Assembly (NCBI GenBank): GCA_018398765.1
Contig: JAHBMJ010000804.1
Location: 1 to 17,090, forward strand
From: Chromera velia
Taxonomy: Eukaryota; Sar; Chromeraceae
DNA length: 17,090 bases
Direction of reading: 5' to 3'
Below are positions 8,041 through 17,090 of the stretch, one piece after another. Each line of letters opens with the position of its first letter. Position 1 is the stretch's first letter. The position numbers were made by a program, and so were the translations under genes. Under the pieces are notes generated by a model that was not told the DNA's origin, searched no databases, and saw only the letters and a list, made by a program, of their open reading frames with translations.

Positions 8041-9110
8041 ATCTAGGCAAAGAATGAAAGAGGTACAGTCATGTTGCTGACTGAGTAGAGAGTGGAAGAG
8101 ACGGAGACATGCTGCTGACTGAGTACTAGAGAATGAAAGAGGTGCAGTCATGTTGCTGACAGAGCAGAGAGTGAGATAGATGGAGCCAGGCTGCTCCCTG
8201 TGCAGAGAATGAGAGGGGTGCAGTCATGCTGCTGTCTGAACTCAGAATAAAAGAGGTGTAGTCGTGCTTTGCAAAGAATGAAAGAAGTGCAGTCATGCTA
8301 TTGGGTGAAGAAAGAATGAAGGAGGTGCAGTCATGCCGCTGACTGAGCAGAGAGTGAAAGAGATGCCGACATGCTGCTGCTTGAACAAAGAATGAAAGAG
8401 GTGTGGTCATGTTGCTGATAGAGCAGAGAGTGATATAGAGCGAGCCACGCTGCGGCCTGAGCCGAGAATAAGAGAGGTGCAGTCATGCTGCTGCCTGGGC
8501 ATGCCTGGGCAGAGAGTGAAAGAGGTGTAATCCTGATACTGACTGAGCACTGCCAGAGAGTGAGAGCGATGGAGTCATGCAGCTGACTGTGCAAAGAATG
8601 AAAGAGGTACAGTCATGCTGCTGCCTCGGCAGAGACTGAAAGAAATGCGGACGTGCCGCTCCTGGGCAGAGAGTGAGACGGAGTGAGAGGGACACAGTCC
8701 GGCTGCTCGTAAGCAGAGAATGAAAGAGATGCGGTCATACTGCTGTCTGAGCGGAGAATGAAAGAGGTGCAGTCATGCTGTTGCCTCAGCAAAGAATGGA
8801 AGAGGTGTAGTGACTGTCATGTTACTGACTGAGCAGAGAGTGAGAGCGATGGAATCATGCTGTTGCCTTAGCAAAAAATGAAAGAGGCGCAGTCACGCTG
8901 CTGCCTCGGCAGAGAGTGAAAGAAAAGCAGAGGTGCCGCTCCTGGGTAGAGAGTGAGACATGCAAAGAGCTAGAGAGGGACCGTGTCACGCAGTCAGGCT
9001 GCTCATGAGCAGAGAATGAAAGAGATGCGGTCATGCTGCTGTCTGAGCAGAGAGTGAATGAGGTGTAGTCATGCTGTTGACTCAGGAGAGAGAGAAAGAG
9101 GAACAGTCAT
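8041..9110. repeat. 38-bp minisatellite, roughly 27 diverged copies
   Basis: The unit is approximately GAGAATGAAAGAGGTGCAGT then CATGCTGCTGACTGAGCA, 38 bp. Two sub-variants recur: GAGAATGAAAGAGGTGCAGTC and GAGAGTGAGAGCGATGGAGTC. Indels are common. Because 38 is not a multiple of three, a repeated peptide cannot be encoded in a constant frame. The overlapping minus-strand open frames (8126-8695) are by-products of the unit's low stop-codon content. Confidence 0.88.
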
Positions 9111-9129
9111 ATGTTACTGGTCAACTGCA

Positions 9130-9235
9130 AGAGCTGCATGCATGCATACATGGTTTTTGTCAGATGATATGGGTATGCGCATGCATCTTTGCATGCGAGA
9201 CTGGCGGCGCATGCACATACATGCAAGAGAGATAA
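9130..9235. other. GCATGC-rich segment
   Basis: A run of alternating purine-pyrimidine words is present: TGCATGCATGCAT (about 9135), GCGCATGCATC (9178), GCATGCGAG (9191) and GCGCATGCAC (9208). TGCATGC is a known AP2-factor binding word in apicomplexans, but no gene lies close by, so this is noted as composition only. Confidence 0.4.
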
Positions 9236-9460
9236 CACCCCAGCGCTAGAGGGCGCCGCGCCAGTGAAGGGCCCCGTCAGCTATTGCATCTTCACCTAGA
9301 CATTCAACTCTTAAAACAATCTCTTTGCTCCACACAATGCACCTATCAGGTGCATCCAGGTGCATAGGTGCAAATTAGGTGCACCAGGTGCATTTTTTGA
9401 GAATGCGCCTTTTCTGGAATGCACCTTTTCCCGTCCTTAACCAGTAGGGATAGGACCAGC

Positions 9461-10300
9461 CTCCGACCAGGGCTGTTTACAGAAGTAGATAACTATAGAT
9501 AACTATATATCTAGCTACTATATGTACATATGATTATGAATTAATGATTTTATTAATGAAAAGAACAATTAAATTTTATATCATCATTTAATAGGTCTTC
9601 TAATATAGTACTTTATACACTGGCAACCTGGTATAATACGGATGGAACTCTAGCTGACATAAGCTGGCACTGTATAAAATGACAATGTTAACTTAGATTA
9701 CGAATTAACCAGCTATACAACTAGCTATACAAGCACTGACAGCTGATACAAATAGACAAATTTGGGTTCAGTTCAATCTGGAGTTCAATGAACAAAGATC
9801 TTTTGAAGCAAGGAATGAATCCGAATGATGCAGGCACAAGACTGGCTGTCACTGCATAGCATTGAGACCGAAAAGGAGATACTCTTTCAGGCCGGAATGA
9901 ACATGAATCATGAATGATGAATCATTACCTGGATCGTTACATCCCAACGACTGCTGCCTTGCTTTTGTGGTTCTTGCATTGCACGCCATGCATCGATCCA
10001 CTTCGTGATCCAAATTCTTGTGCCTTAAATAATTCTTGTGCCTTCTCTCTCCACGAAGTGCATGGGTAACGACGATTTTGTCAGACCAAAGAGACGTTGC
10101 GAAGAATGGATCAAGAACGGCACGGCGAGAAAAAGAAAAAACGAATGGGTCATTAACCAGTCGTCTCGAAAAGCCATCATCCAAACCTGACTTCCGGGAG
10201 ACGGCGTGACTCGACTCCTTCTGAGAGAATTTCATCGAGCGCCATCTGGGACTCACATTGGCCTGGGGAAGAAAGGAGGGAAGCTGCTTCTCCGTAGAAG
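9461..10300. other. Gene-free spacer; AT-rich then mixed
   Basis: It starts with CAGGGCTGTTTAC (about 9468), which looks like a hAT-type end, but no partner was found. It is AT-rich to about 9790, with TAGATAACTA and CTAGCTATACAA short repeats. A minus-strand frame of 135 codons (9849-10256) has no recognised motif and contains the direct repeat AATTCTTGTGCCTT (10014-10043). I do not call it a gene. Confidence 0.5.
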
Positions 10301-11084
10301 AGCTGATCGGTGTATGTACTCACACACGGATGCTGTGTATGCGGGGTGACCTGCCTGGATTTTACTGAATCATTCCACATTCCAGGATTTCATCGACGGA
10401 CGCACTGTCACAGACAGAAAGAGCAAGGACAGCAAATGTGGGAAGTACGAAGTACTCATACAAACTTGAGTAAAGAGAAAGAGTCGGTGCAGCTCATCTC
10501 GCTCGGCAGAGCAAGGAAACAGAAAGGGGCTCTCGAAGCAATAGCTGCAACTGCTGCTCAGATCAACAGACAGACACACCCACCTGACACCCCCGTTATA
10601 TTCCTTCCCCTTTCCTCCTCGGCTTGTTCTTTTCTTTCTGGTTCCAGCGGTGCTTTCTTCCTCTTGTCTGTCCGTTGCGTCGCTAGTTGTTGCGCTTTGC
10701 TTCCCCTTTGATTTGTATTCACACACACAGGCACACACACACGTGTACGTACGTAGTTTCGAGGAAGAGAAAGAAAGACACAAGGCACATGCCATGTATT
10801 CCTGCACAGGCAGGTCGGCCTGAAATGAAATGGTGCATACGGCAAGGCAAAGAACATTTGAAGCTACCTATTGAAAATGGAAAAAGCCGTGCACCTCGTC
10901 CGCTCCCCTCCAGCGTGCGCCTTGGTGTCATAAGACAGCTTCTGAAAATTCGTCTTCCTGTTTTCGCTCGAGTTTTGTTCTTTGATTGCTATTCTTTTGT
11001 TTTAATTCTGAGTCTGAAAACGGCTCCGCATCGTTGGACAAGAGACTGCGAGTGATTTGTGGAGGAGAAGGAAAAATAAAAGCG

Positions 11085-11107
11085 AAGAAAGAAAGAAAGA
11101 AAGAAAG
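11085..11107. repeat. (GAAA)n repeat
   Basis: Five to six GAAA units. Simple repeat. Confidence 0.85.
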
Positions 11108-12614
11108 GAAGCTCGGCCCTGCGTGTTGCAACACCCTGGCCGTATTCTCCGTCCAAATGGACTCGTCTTCCTTACCGCCCCACATTCTAACACGCGGACA
11201 CGTATACAGATGCGCGCGGCCACGCACGCCCTTGCGTGCTTGCCATTGATACTGCTGGGTTGTAAAAAACAAAAATCCCATGGCCTGGCTGTAACAATTG
11301 CTTGGTATACGCCCCCCTGTGTGCTTCGTCATTTTCCCCAGCTCTCCTCCTGACTTCCCTCCCCGTCCATGTCCCCACTTAGAAGCGAACGAAAAGAAAC
11401 CAAGCAGCCGGCAGGGGACGAAATGCCGACAGGAGCCAGAGAGGACTCTTTCTTCTTTTCTTGCGGCTGACGGAGTGACCAAGAGAAGAGAGGAAGAGGC
11501 CAGACAGTCTCAAAGCCGTCTGTACTCTTTTTCTCTCTCTCAGGCAAGAAACAGATACCGCAAGCAGACATCCACCGACCCCAACCAACACTTGAATCCC
11601 TCTCTTACAAGCCAGGCCTTGCTGTACAATGAAAGCAAAAACGGGTGCATGGAAGTGATCAAGCTCCCCGAAGCATTTGGAACGCCTCTCATTATTTTTG
11701 CCCCTTTCTCTCTCCCTCCCTCCTTCCTTTTGGGTATCGCTCTTCTCTTGGTAAGCGTCGGGAACCGGCGGAGCTCTTGCCAACAAGCACAAAGCCCGAC
11801 CAAAGAAAAAAAGAAGAAAAGAAAAGAATAAGACTCCCCTGATGAAGAGAAGAGCCGGGCACCCTGACTGAAGAGCAAAGCAACAAACATCAAATGGAAT
11901 TATTCATTTATTGTCCGATGACGGCATTGTTTCCGTCTTGCACCAACAAACTGACAGCTAGGGCTTCACCACAATCCGAGCAAACAATGCAACGAAAGGG
12001 GGGAAGGATAAGCGGAGAGGAAAACGAGTGGAGGGTCTCAGAGCCCACCCACCATCATCTCCCCCCCCCCGACCTTTCCCCTTTCCCCCCATCCTGCCCT
12101 GACATGTGTGAAACTGTGCATGTTCAAGTCTTGCTGTGTGCAAGCAAGCGTTCCTTCAGCCTTCTTTTCTGTGAGAAGGGCATTCGAAACTCTTCCTCTT
12201 GGAAGTTGCACGTGCGAATATGACAAGACAGCTGGGGCAAGGCCGCTGGGAGTGCAATGCGGAGAGATGGTGTGCCCATTTTCGCACATCTCGGTTCATG
12301 GCAGAAAAATGCAAAGCAGCCCGTCGCGAAGCGCACCGTAATCTTGTATTAATAAAGCGACATAGCGGACCGCATCGACATGGTATCGATGAATGCTTGG
12401 AATTCCTGACGCCCAGGTCCGGGATCACCGGACCTCCTCAAACGCATACACAGACATCATGCACAGATCGGTGCAACAAAGGATTGCTGCAGCGGATTGA
12501 GGTGAAGAGGACACAAAAACTGAAAAAACAAAACCGAGGCACAAAATTCAAAAACAGGGGTGTTTGCAGCTGCATAAATAGACGTACAAAAACAGAATTA
12601 TTCTCTTGTTGAAT

Positions 12615-12646
12615 CCCGCCCGCCCGCCGGCCCGCCCGCCCGCCCG
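12615..12646. repeat. (CCCG)n GC-rich tetranucleotide repeat
   Basis: CCCG/CCGC units with one GG interruption. It stands out as the only long pure-GC run in the window. Confidence 0.9.
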
Positions 12647-13124
12647 TTTCTTGTCGTGAAACCCTCCACCCCAAGCTGCCAGCCAGACAATGCAGAGCTG
12701 ACGAAAGTGCACAAAGAAGGAACCTAAGAAAACAATTTTGCGTACGTAACGAGTCAGTCTTCGTTGGCATTTCGGCTGGCCCTGTGCGGGCGTATAGAGA
12801 AAGAAGAAAGCAGAGATCTGCTTGCCGACGGATGCACTTTCTTTCTTTTGACTTCGCTAAAAAAAGGGTAAAGACAGACGAGTGGACAAGAATGGCTGAA
12901 CGCATCCATCGCTCTTTCACTTCTTCTCGGTGCCTTCCATTTTTTCACAATGCTTCCCTCAATATTTTGGATGGACCCATAGACAATCTTGGCGGAATTT
13001 GTGAATGGCGAAGCAGTCGGAGTGCGGGGCACACGCACACATTCATTTCTCTTGAAGAGTCGGATCCCAACTTTCTTTTTTTTTTCTTGCAGTGCAAAGA
13101 CGCGACCACAAACAGAAACGGAGA

Positions 13125-13143
13125 GACAGACAGACAGACAGAC
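13125..13143. repeat. (GACA)n repeat
   Basis: GACAGACAGACAGACAGAC, 19 bases, perfect. Confidence 0.9.
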
Positions 13144-14390
13144 CAAAAAAAGAAGCAACCTCCTGACATGAAGGAGACAAAAACCCAACTTCACTGTCAA
13201 GTTCACAACATAACACAGGGTCATCCCTTTCCCTTTCCTTGCCCTCCCAACCAACAGACAGACGGCTGCTTGGCGGATATTTGCAGTTACCTCACGAGCA
13301 GTTTCTCCTCTCTTTTTTCAGAGACAGAGCAAGCATCCTTTTCGGTTGAACATCTCTGTGTGTGCTGCGCATGTGCTCCAGCATGCCTATAGTGGGACTG
13401 GTCTGTCCGTCTGTACTCTCTCTCTCTCTGCAGAGACCCACCTACCCTCCCGGTGGTCCTCTTCTCTGTTGTCGTACTTTCCCGTCGCGGCCCTCTTCAG
13501 GCAGCGCGCCCACGCTAGTCCTTCACAAATATCCTGGGAGGGCATCAGTCTCCCTTGTTCGTCATATTTGGCGGACCTCACAGATCATCTCTTGGTGGGA
13601 ATGAAATGAAGTTTCTCTTTTTCTTTGATTGCTAACCGCCTGTCTACTCAAGGACATTGAGGTCGACGCTATGATCCTTCCGCATCTGTCTCGCTCTTTG
13701 TTTCTTTTCCAGGTTGAAAGCAAGCAACAGATACTTTTCCACACCACCGGTTTCATCTTTCCGGCATGCACCAAATAAGCGGAGCGCATTGAGAGCCCAA
13801 CACATTCCTTCCCTCATTTCCTTCCCTGATTTTCCTGCCCTCTTTCCACCCCTCGCAGCCCAAAATACCACAACGGCTCAAACATACAAATGCAGAAATA
13901 AAGATTTGATTGACCATATACAAAAGAAACAAACGGACGGCGTTGTCGTACAGACGGAAGCTAGGAAAGAATCTTGCCACACGACGTTTTCACCGGGTCG
14001 ATTCGAATCCATCAAGGAGCAAGCAAGCAAGCGGAATCAGGGGCGAAGAGCTACTTGGCTTTTGAACGAACGAAGAGGGTAGCGAAAAAGAAGTCTGTGG
14101 TTAGATTCCAGCAGGGACTGATCTGCTCTGTTGATTCTATTTCTGCCGACCCTGTGGCTGCTCGCTCGCTGCTTTCCTCAGACAGAGAATTAAGTCACAC
14201 AGATCTAACAGGTGGGATGCTGGACGTCCTTCTGATCGCCCAGCCACTCACCGATCGACATGCATGACGCGAAGAAAGGAAGAGTAAGATGGACGAGGGG
14301 AAAAGAAGGAAACAAAATAAAAAACGGGCTTTCCAGCCCACAAAAAACGCGAAGGCGACGGTCTTCACACCGTTCGCGTCGCACACAAGC

Positions 14391-14452
14391 AGGAAGAGAG
14401 AGGAAAGATTGCAATACAATCAGGAAGAGAGAGGAAAGACTGCAATACAGTC
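14391..14452. repeat. 31-bp tandem duplication (two copies)
   Basis: Both copies begin AGGAAGAGAGAGGAAAGA, continue with GCAATACA, and end in TC. They are adjacent without a spacer and differ at two positions. Confidence 0.9.
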
Positions 14453-14477
14453 AGTCCAAAATTCTCTTGCTGCAACT

Positions 14478-14545
14478 CATCCATCCATCCATCCATCCAT
14501 CTGTCCATCTACCCATTTCGTCCCTCGTTCGTTCGTTCGTTCGTC
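14478..14545. repeat. (CATC)n and (GTTC)n tetranucleotide repeats
   Basis: (CATC)6 lies at 14478-14501 and CGTTCGTTCGTTCGTTCG at 14525-14542, separated by CT-rich sequence. Confidence 0.9.
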
Positions 14546-14803
14546 CGAACACATTGCATTTGACTTTTGGTGGTGTTTGCAGATCCACAATAGATGCAAA
14601 AGAGATGCAAAAGAGATTGACACACACATACACAGGTGCAAACTGAATCACACGCTTTCAGACTTCGTTGTTTGCCGTCGTGTACACACAGACAGACGGG
14701 CTTCGTAAAAAGTCGCAGGACCAGCAGCAGCAGAGCAATTAAAGTTGTTGGTTGAAGAACAAATCAGACAAGCAATTTTCTTTGTCCACCTGAATTTACT
14801 TTC

Positions 14804-14809
14804 TTTATT
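14804..14809 (-). promoter_or_regulatory. Candidate polyadenylation signal for the KH gene
   Basis: On the minus strand this reads AATAAA, about 110 bases past the KH-gene stop codon. Plausible by position only. Confidence 0.3.
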
Positions 14810-14918
14810 CTTTCGTTTCCCGCATTTCTTCTTTCACTGTTCAGGCGATAAAAATTACTTTTCAAAAGAAGAACGCGTGGTTCCCACTCTTTCCCCCACC
14901 CCTTCCCATCGTCCTTGT

Positions 14919-16985
14919 CTACCCTTGTTCATCCTCTTCCTCCCCCTCCCCCTCTGTGTCCCTGCCGGACAGCCGGAAGGACTCAAGGCCTCCAGGGGCT
15001 GTGCGGCACCGACTGAGGTCGAGGGGATCTGAAAGGGGCACGTAGGGAAAACGGAAAGGCGATACAACGGCTGCGGCAGCTGCTGAGATGGAATGATGAC
15101 CCCCCCCTCCTCCTCCGTCATGCTCTGCAACACCCATCTCGACCTCGAGACGGAGAGGACGTCCTGCTGCTGCATTTCCTCCTCTCCTCACCTGCGTCTC
15201 TTTGCCAGCCTCGGGGGAAAAATGCGGGGGAATCGAAGAGACGGCCTCATGGCCGTTTCTTGATGGGTGAATATCCGCTAATTTGTCTGCACTCTTCAGT
15301 GCGGAGGCAACTCCCAATTCCTCACACGGCTCTGCTCTTTGCGTCTCACCACCCCCCTCCTTCTTCTTGCTTTCCGCCTCGGGGCTCAAGTTCTCGCTCG
15401 TCTTCTTCTGTTGATCAGAAGCCAACAAGTCAGCTGGGGCCTTCGTTTTTCCTTTCTCTTTTTGCTTGACTGAGTCTGATGGAGGCACAGCAGAAGGGGG
15501 AACTTTGCTTAACTGCCGGGTCCCTCCGAGGACACCACCAAGGACAGCGTCCTCCTCTGCACCTCCCCTCGATTCCTCTGTCCCCAAACGTGTGACTTCG
15601 GGGGGGAAGCGGTTGAACGAAGCTGCACCCCCAGCAGTAGCACGAGAAGCGGTTGAGGTTCCTGCTGTTTGATTCTGCGAAGAGAAGGGGGCGGAGGGCG
15701 ATGACGCAGCCCCTCCCGTCGAGCTGATTTCCTCGAGTGAGCTTGCGTGCTTCCCGAGAGTTTCTTTGATCAGCTCGAGGGCGCGGGAACGAGACGCGGC
15801 AGAGCCCACAAGAGAAAACGTGCGGAGGTGAGAGGAGGAGGAAGAGGAAGACGAGGAGGAAGACGAGGAGGAAGAACAAGAACCCTCTTCCTGCGCTTCC
15901 ACCTGCACACATTCGTTCAGTCACTTATCCACAATTCATTATGCACTGGACACCCATTTACGAAGTACAGAGCCAGAGATGAGGACGACGAAATTGTGGC
16001 TGGAGATTAATTTCGCATCATGCTCAAGTTTTTCATTGACAAGAAAGATGGGACGAACGAACCAACTTCGGGAAGTGAGGGTCAGGACTCAGGCAGGTGC
16101 TAGGAAACAGCCAAAATCCGATTCCCCCCCGGAAAGGCAGGGTGTGAGGAGAAAAGAGTGATTTCGAATGGTTGATGGGAAACCGAAAGCTTGCATTTCC
16201 GTTCTCTCTTTAAGTCTTTCTTGGACACCCTCACCGACCTCATCATGATATGCGGTTGCGTCTCCCCGCCCATCTGTGCCTGGAGAAGTGCGTTTGCAGA
16301 TGTTGAGCTTTACACCTGAATTCTGCTCGATCGATGCAGCAGTGCGACCTCTCATGCCCACAATCCTACCGATCAGACGAGACGGAAGCTGGAAGACAAC
16401 AGCGCGGCTGGAGTCTGCCTCCCTGTCCTTTACCGCACCCCCCTGAGAAGGTCGGGCACGATGCACTTGGGGAATGCGCGGAGGTGCAGCGGAAACCTGA
16501 ATGGGCCCATGCGGGCGTTTTTGCTCTTGCTGCATTGGTGTGAGAGGGGATGAGATCCCTGCTGGGGGAGGATGAGGGGGCGGATTCACATGGAGAGACT
16601 GGTTCAGCATTCCTGCCTGAGGGCCCCCCCAATGTTGTTGCCCTTCTGCGTCAATGCCTGCGTGGCGCTGCTGGGGCACTGGAGCCATCTGCTTGACAGT
16701 CAGCGGGATCGGGGCAGGGGGAGCGGCGGCTCCTGTGAGACTTTGACGTGTCTCCTTCTCTCCCTCTCCCGTAGTGCTGCTGCCTTTTCCGCTTCCGTTT
16801 CCAATGTGTCCTCCTCCAACAAAGCGGTCAGACAGGACTGCAGTGGGGTCCTGGAAAACACTGAGCGGAGCAACACCAGAAGACGAAATGGGAGGGGGGC
16901 GGGGGAGAAAGGAGTTCCCCCCCCGTTTGCCCCCATGGCTCGACGCATGTACCCGTATCCTGCTGCTGCCGTTCATACTTCGATC
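14919..16985 (-). CDS. KH-domain RNA-binding protein, two exons seen, 5' end uncertain
   Basis: The upstream exon (about 16985-16235) encodes a disordered Gly/Pro/Ser/Gln-rich region, then the first half of a type I KH domain: AVVFQLPSRLIGRIVG, MRGRTAASIEQNSG, VKLNIC. The GxxG loop is GMRG (16358-16347). The downstream exon (about 15902-14919) starts with acidic residues and 15 serines, then the rest of the KH fold (RTFSLVGSAASRSRALELIK). A long low-complexity tail follows, with Lys/Glu-rich, Gly6 and Ala5 runs, ending in an acidic EGEGEEEDEQG and TAG. KH domains bind single-stranded RNA or DNA through the GxxG loop, so the role is probably RNA regulation. From the first ATG (16976), the phase-0 join gives about 573 residues. 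A TTTGCAG acceptor-like site just before 16985 suggests that earlier exons, possibly with more KH domains, lie beyond the window edge. There is no membrane segment or signal peptide. Confidence 0.72.
15839..15883 (-). repeat. Poly-serine run in the KH variable loop
   Basis: Fifteen serine codons, mixed TCT/TCC/TCG, lie between the KH strand VKLNIC and the strand RTFSLVG. Mixed codon use suggests that the serine run itself is tolerated or kept, rather than being a fresh trinucleotide expansion. Confidence 0.75.
15903..16238 (-). other. Intron inside the KH domain (boundaries approximate)
   Basis: Two joins keep the frame. In one, the donor GAG|GTCGGT (intron from 16238) pairs with the acceptor TGTGTGCAG|GTGGAAG (exon from 15902) in phase 0. 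In the other, the stronger donor TCG|GTGAGG (intron from 16234) pairs with the weaker acceptor CAGGAAG|AGGG (exon from 15886) in phase 1. Either way the second half of the KH fold is restored. Reading through instead gives a stop at 16089 and loses that half. Confidence 0.6.
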
Positions 16986-17090
16986 CTGCAAACACACCCG
17001 AACAGACAGAGGGGAAATTGTCTGAAGAGTGCAAAAAAGTTTGGAGATCCAAAGCCAAAAGACGTCAGAAGACGATTCGTCTCAAATGAA

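Larger units (their letters stand above)
7527..9460. mobile_element. Element 4: inverted-repeat element with AGGTGCA ends and internal minisatellite
   Basis: A 21-bp inverted repeat lies at 7560-7580 and 9419-9439 with one mismatch (core AAGGACG(A/G)GAAAAGGTGCAT). Inside each end is a dense cluster of AGGTGCA/TGCACCT motifs (7571-7650 and 9330-9425), including the 16-bp palindrome CACCTGAATTCAGGTG at 7613-7628. Such subterminal motif clusters are typical of hAT and other cut-and-paste elements. The precise ends and the target duplication could not be fixed: TAGGGCCTAGC (7527) is a candidate left end, and the right side is less clear. No transposase is seen, and the interior is largely a 38-bp minisatellite. 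Confidence 0.6.
10301..14750. other. Gene-free GC-richer region with short simple repeats
   Basis: Many overlapping open frames exist on both strands, but none has a recognisable domain, and most run through pyrimidine-rich or simple-repeat sequence. Several polypyrimidine-AG sites on the plus strand resemble splice acceptors (AG near 11543, 13092, 13321, 13433, 13712 and 14844), and one strong donor, TTG|GTAAGC, lies at 11750. A perfect hairpin, AGGTCCGG-GATCA-CCGGACCT, lies at 12415-12435. An unrecognised spliced transcript or a long untranslated region cannot be excluded. Confidence 0.5.

Noticed and set aside
8126-8695. Minus-strand open frames with repeated HDCTSFIL-like peptides
   Set aside because: They come from the 38-bp minisatellite, whose unit length shifts frame every copy. 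The apparent peptide repeat is not kept in one frame.
7514-9245. CRISPR array interpretation of the tandem repeats
   Set aside because: The repeats are contiguous, diverged and without unique spacers, in a eukaryotic setting with no cas genes.
9849-10256. 135-codon minus-strand open frame
   Set aside because: No recognised motif, a short direct repeat inside it, and no splice or start context to support it.
11298-11831. 177-codon plus-strand frame with a hydrophobic stretch before a GTAAGC donor
   Set aside because: The hydrophobic residues are encoded by a CT-rich tract, other frames are equally open, and no domain is seen. Kept only as part of the acceptor-site observation.
13990-14010. 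GGTCGATTCGAATCC as a tRNA T-arm
   Set aside because: No matching acceptor stem, anticodon arm or A-box upstream could be found.

Overview
The window looks like nuclear DNA of a protist. Two genes are supported, both intron-bearing and encoding eukaryotic domain types (ankyrin repeats; a KH domain). About 12 kb of gene-poor DNA separates them, rich in microsatellites, a minisatellite and small DNA transposons. GT-AG introns, polypyrimidine tracts, low-complexity protein runs (Ser, Gly, Ala, Pro) and sparse genes would fit an alveolate or stramenopile alga. A chromerid such as Chromera is my best guess, from general character only. No sequence match was available to confirm it.

Layout. 1-246 is a GA microsatellite with a 32-bp higher-order period. 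250-850 is a roughly 331-bp unit present twice and carrying TG microsatellites. 970-2200 is AT-rich with no clear gene, apart from a faint possible retrotransposon remnant near 1380-1500. A plus-strand ankyrin-repeat gene with one 93-nt intron occupies 2205-2954. Tetranucleotide repeats follow at 3250-3432.

From 3.75 to 9.45 kb there is a cluster of non-autonomous, strongly palindromic DNA elements. Element 1 (3751-4240) is built from iterated GGATTTT motifs. Element 2 (4929-6765) has perfect 20-bp terminal inverted repeats that include TA at both ends, and its right part is a giant nested palindrome. A hAT-like element (5077-5894, 8-bp duplication CACTTTCA) is inserted in it. Element 3 (6764-7169) is built from iterated GGAATTTAGA motifs and abuts element 2. 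Element 4 (about 7527-9460) has AGGTGCA-rich ends and an internal 38-bp minisatellite. None contains a recognisable transposase.

9.46-14.9 kb is a GC-richer gene-free stretch with many short simple repeats and several acceptor-like polypyrimidine-AG sites on the plus strand. 14.92-17.0 kb holds a minus-strand gene for a KH-domain RNA-binding protein. An intron lies inside the KH domain, and the variable loop carries a run of 15 serines. Its 5' part may continue beyond the window. The two genes are convergent and far apart, and nothing suggests they work together.
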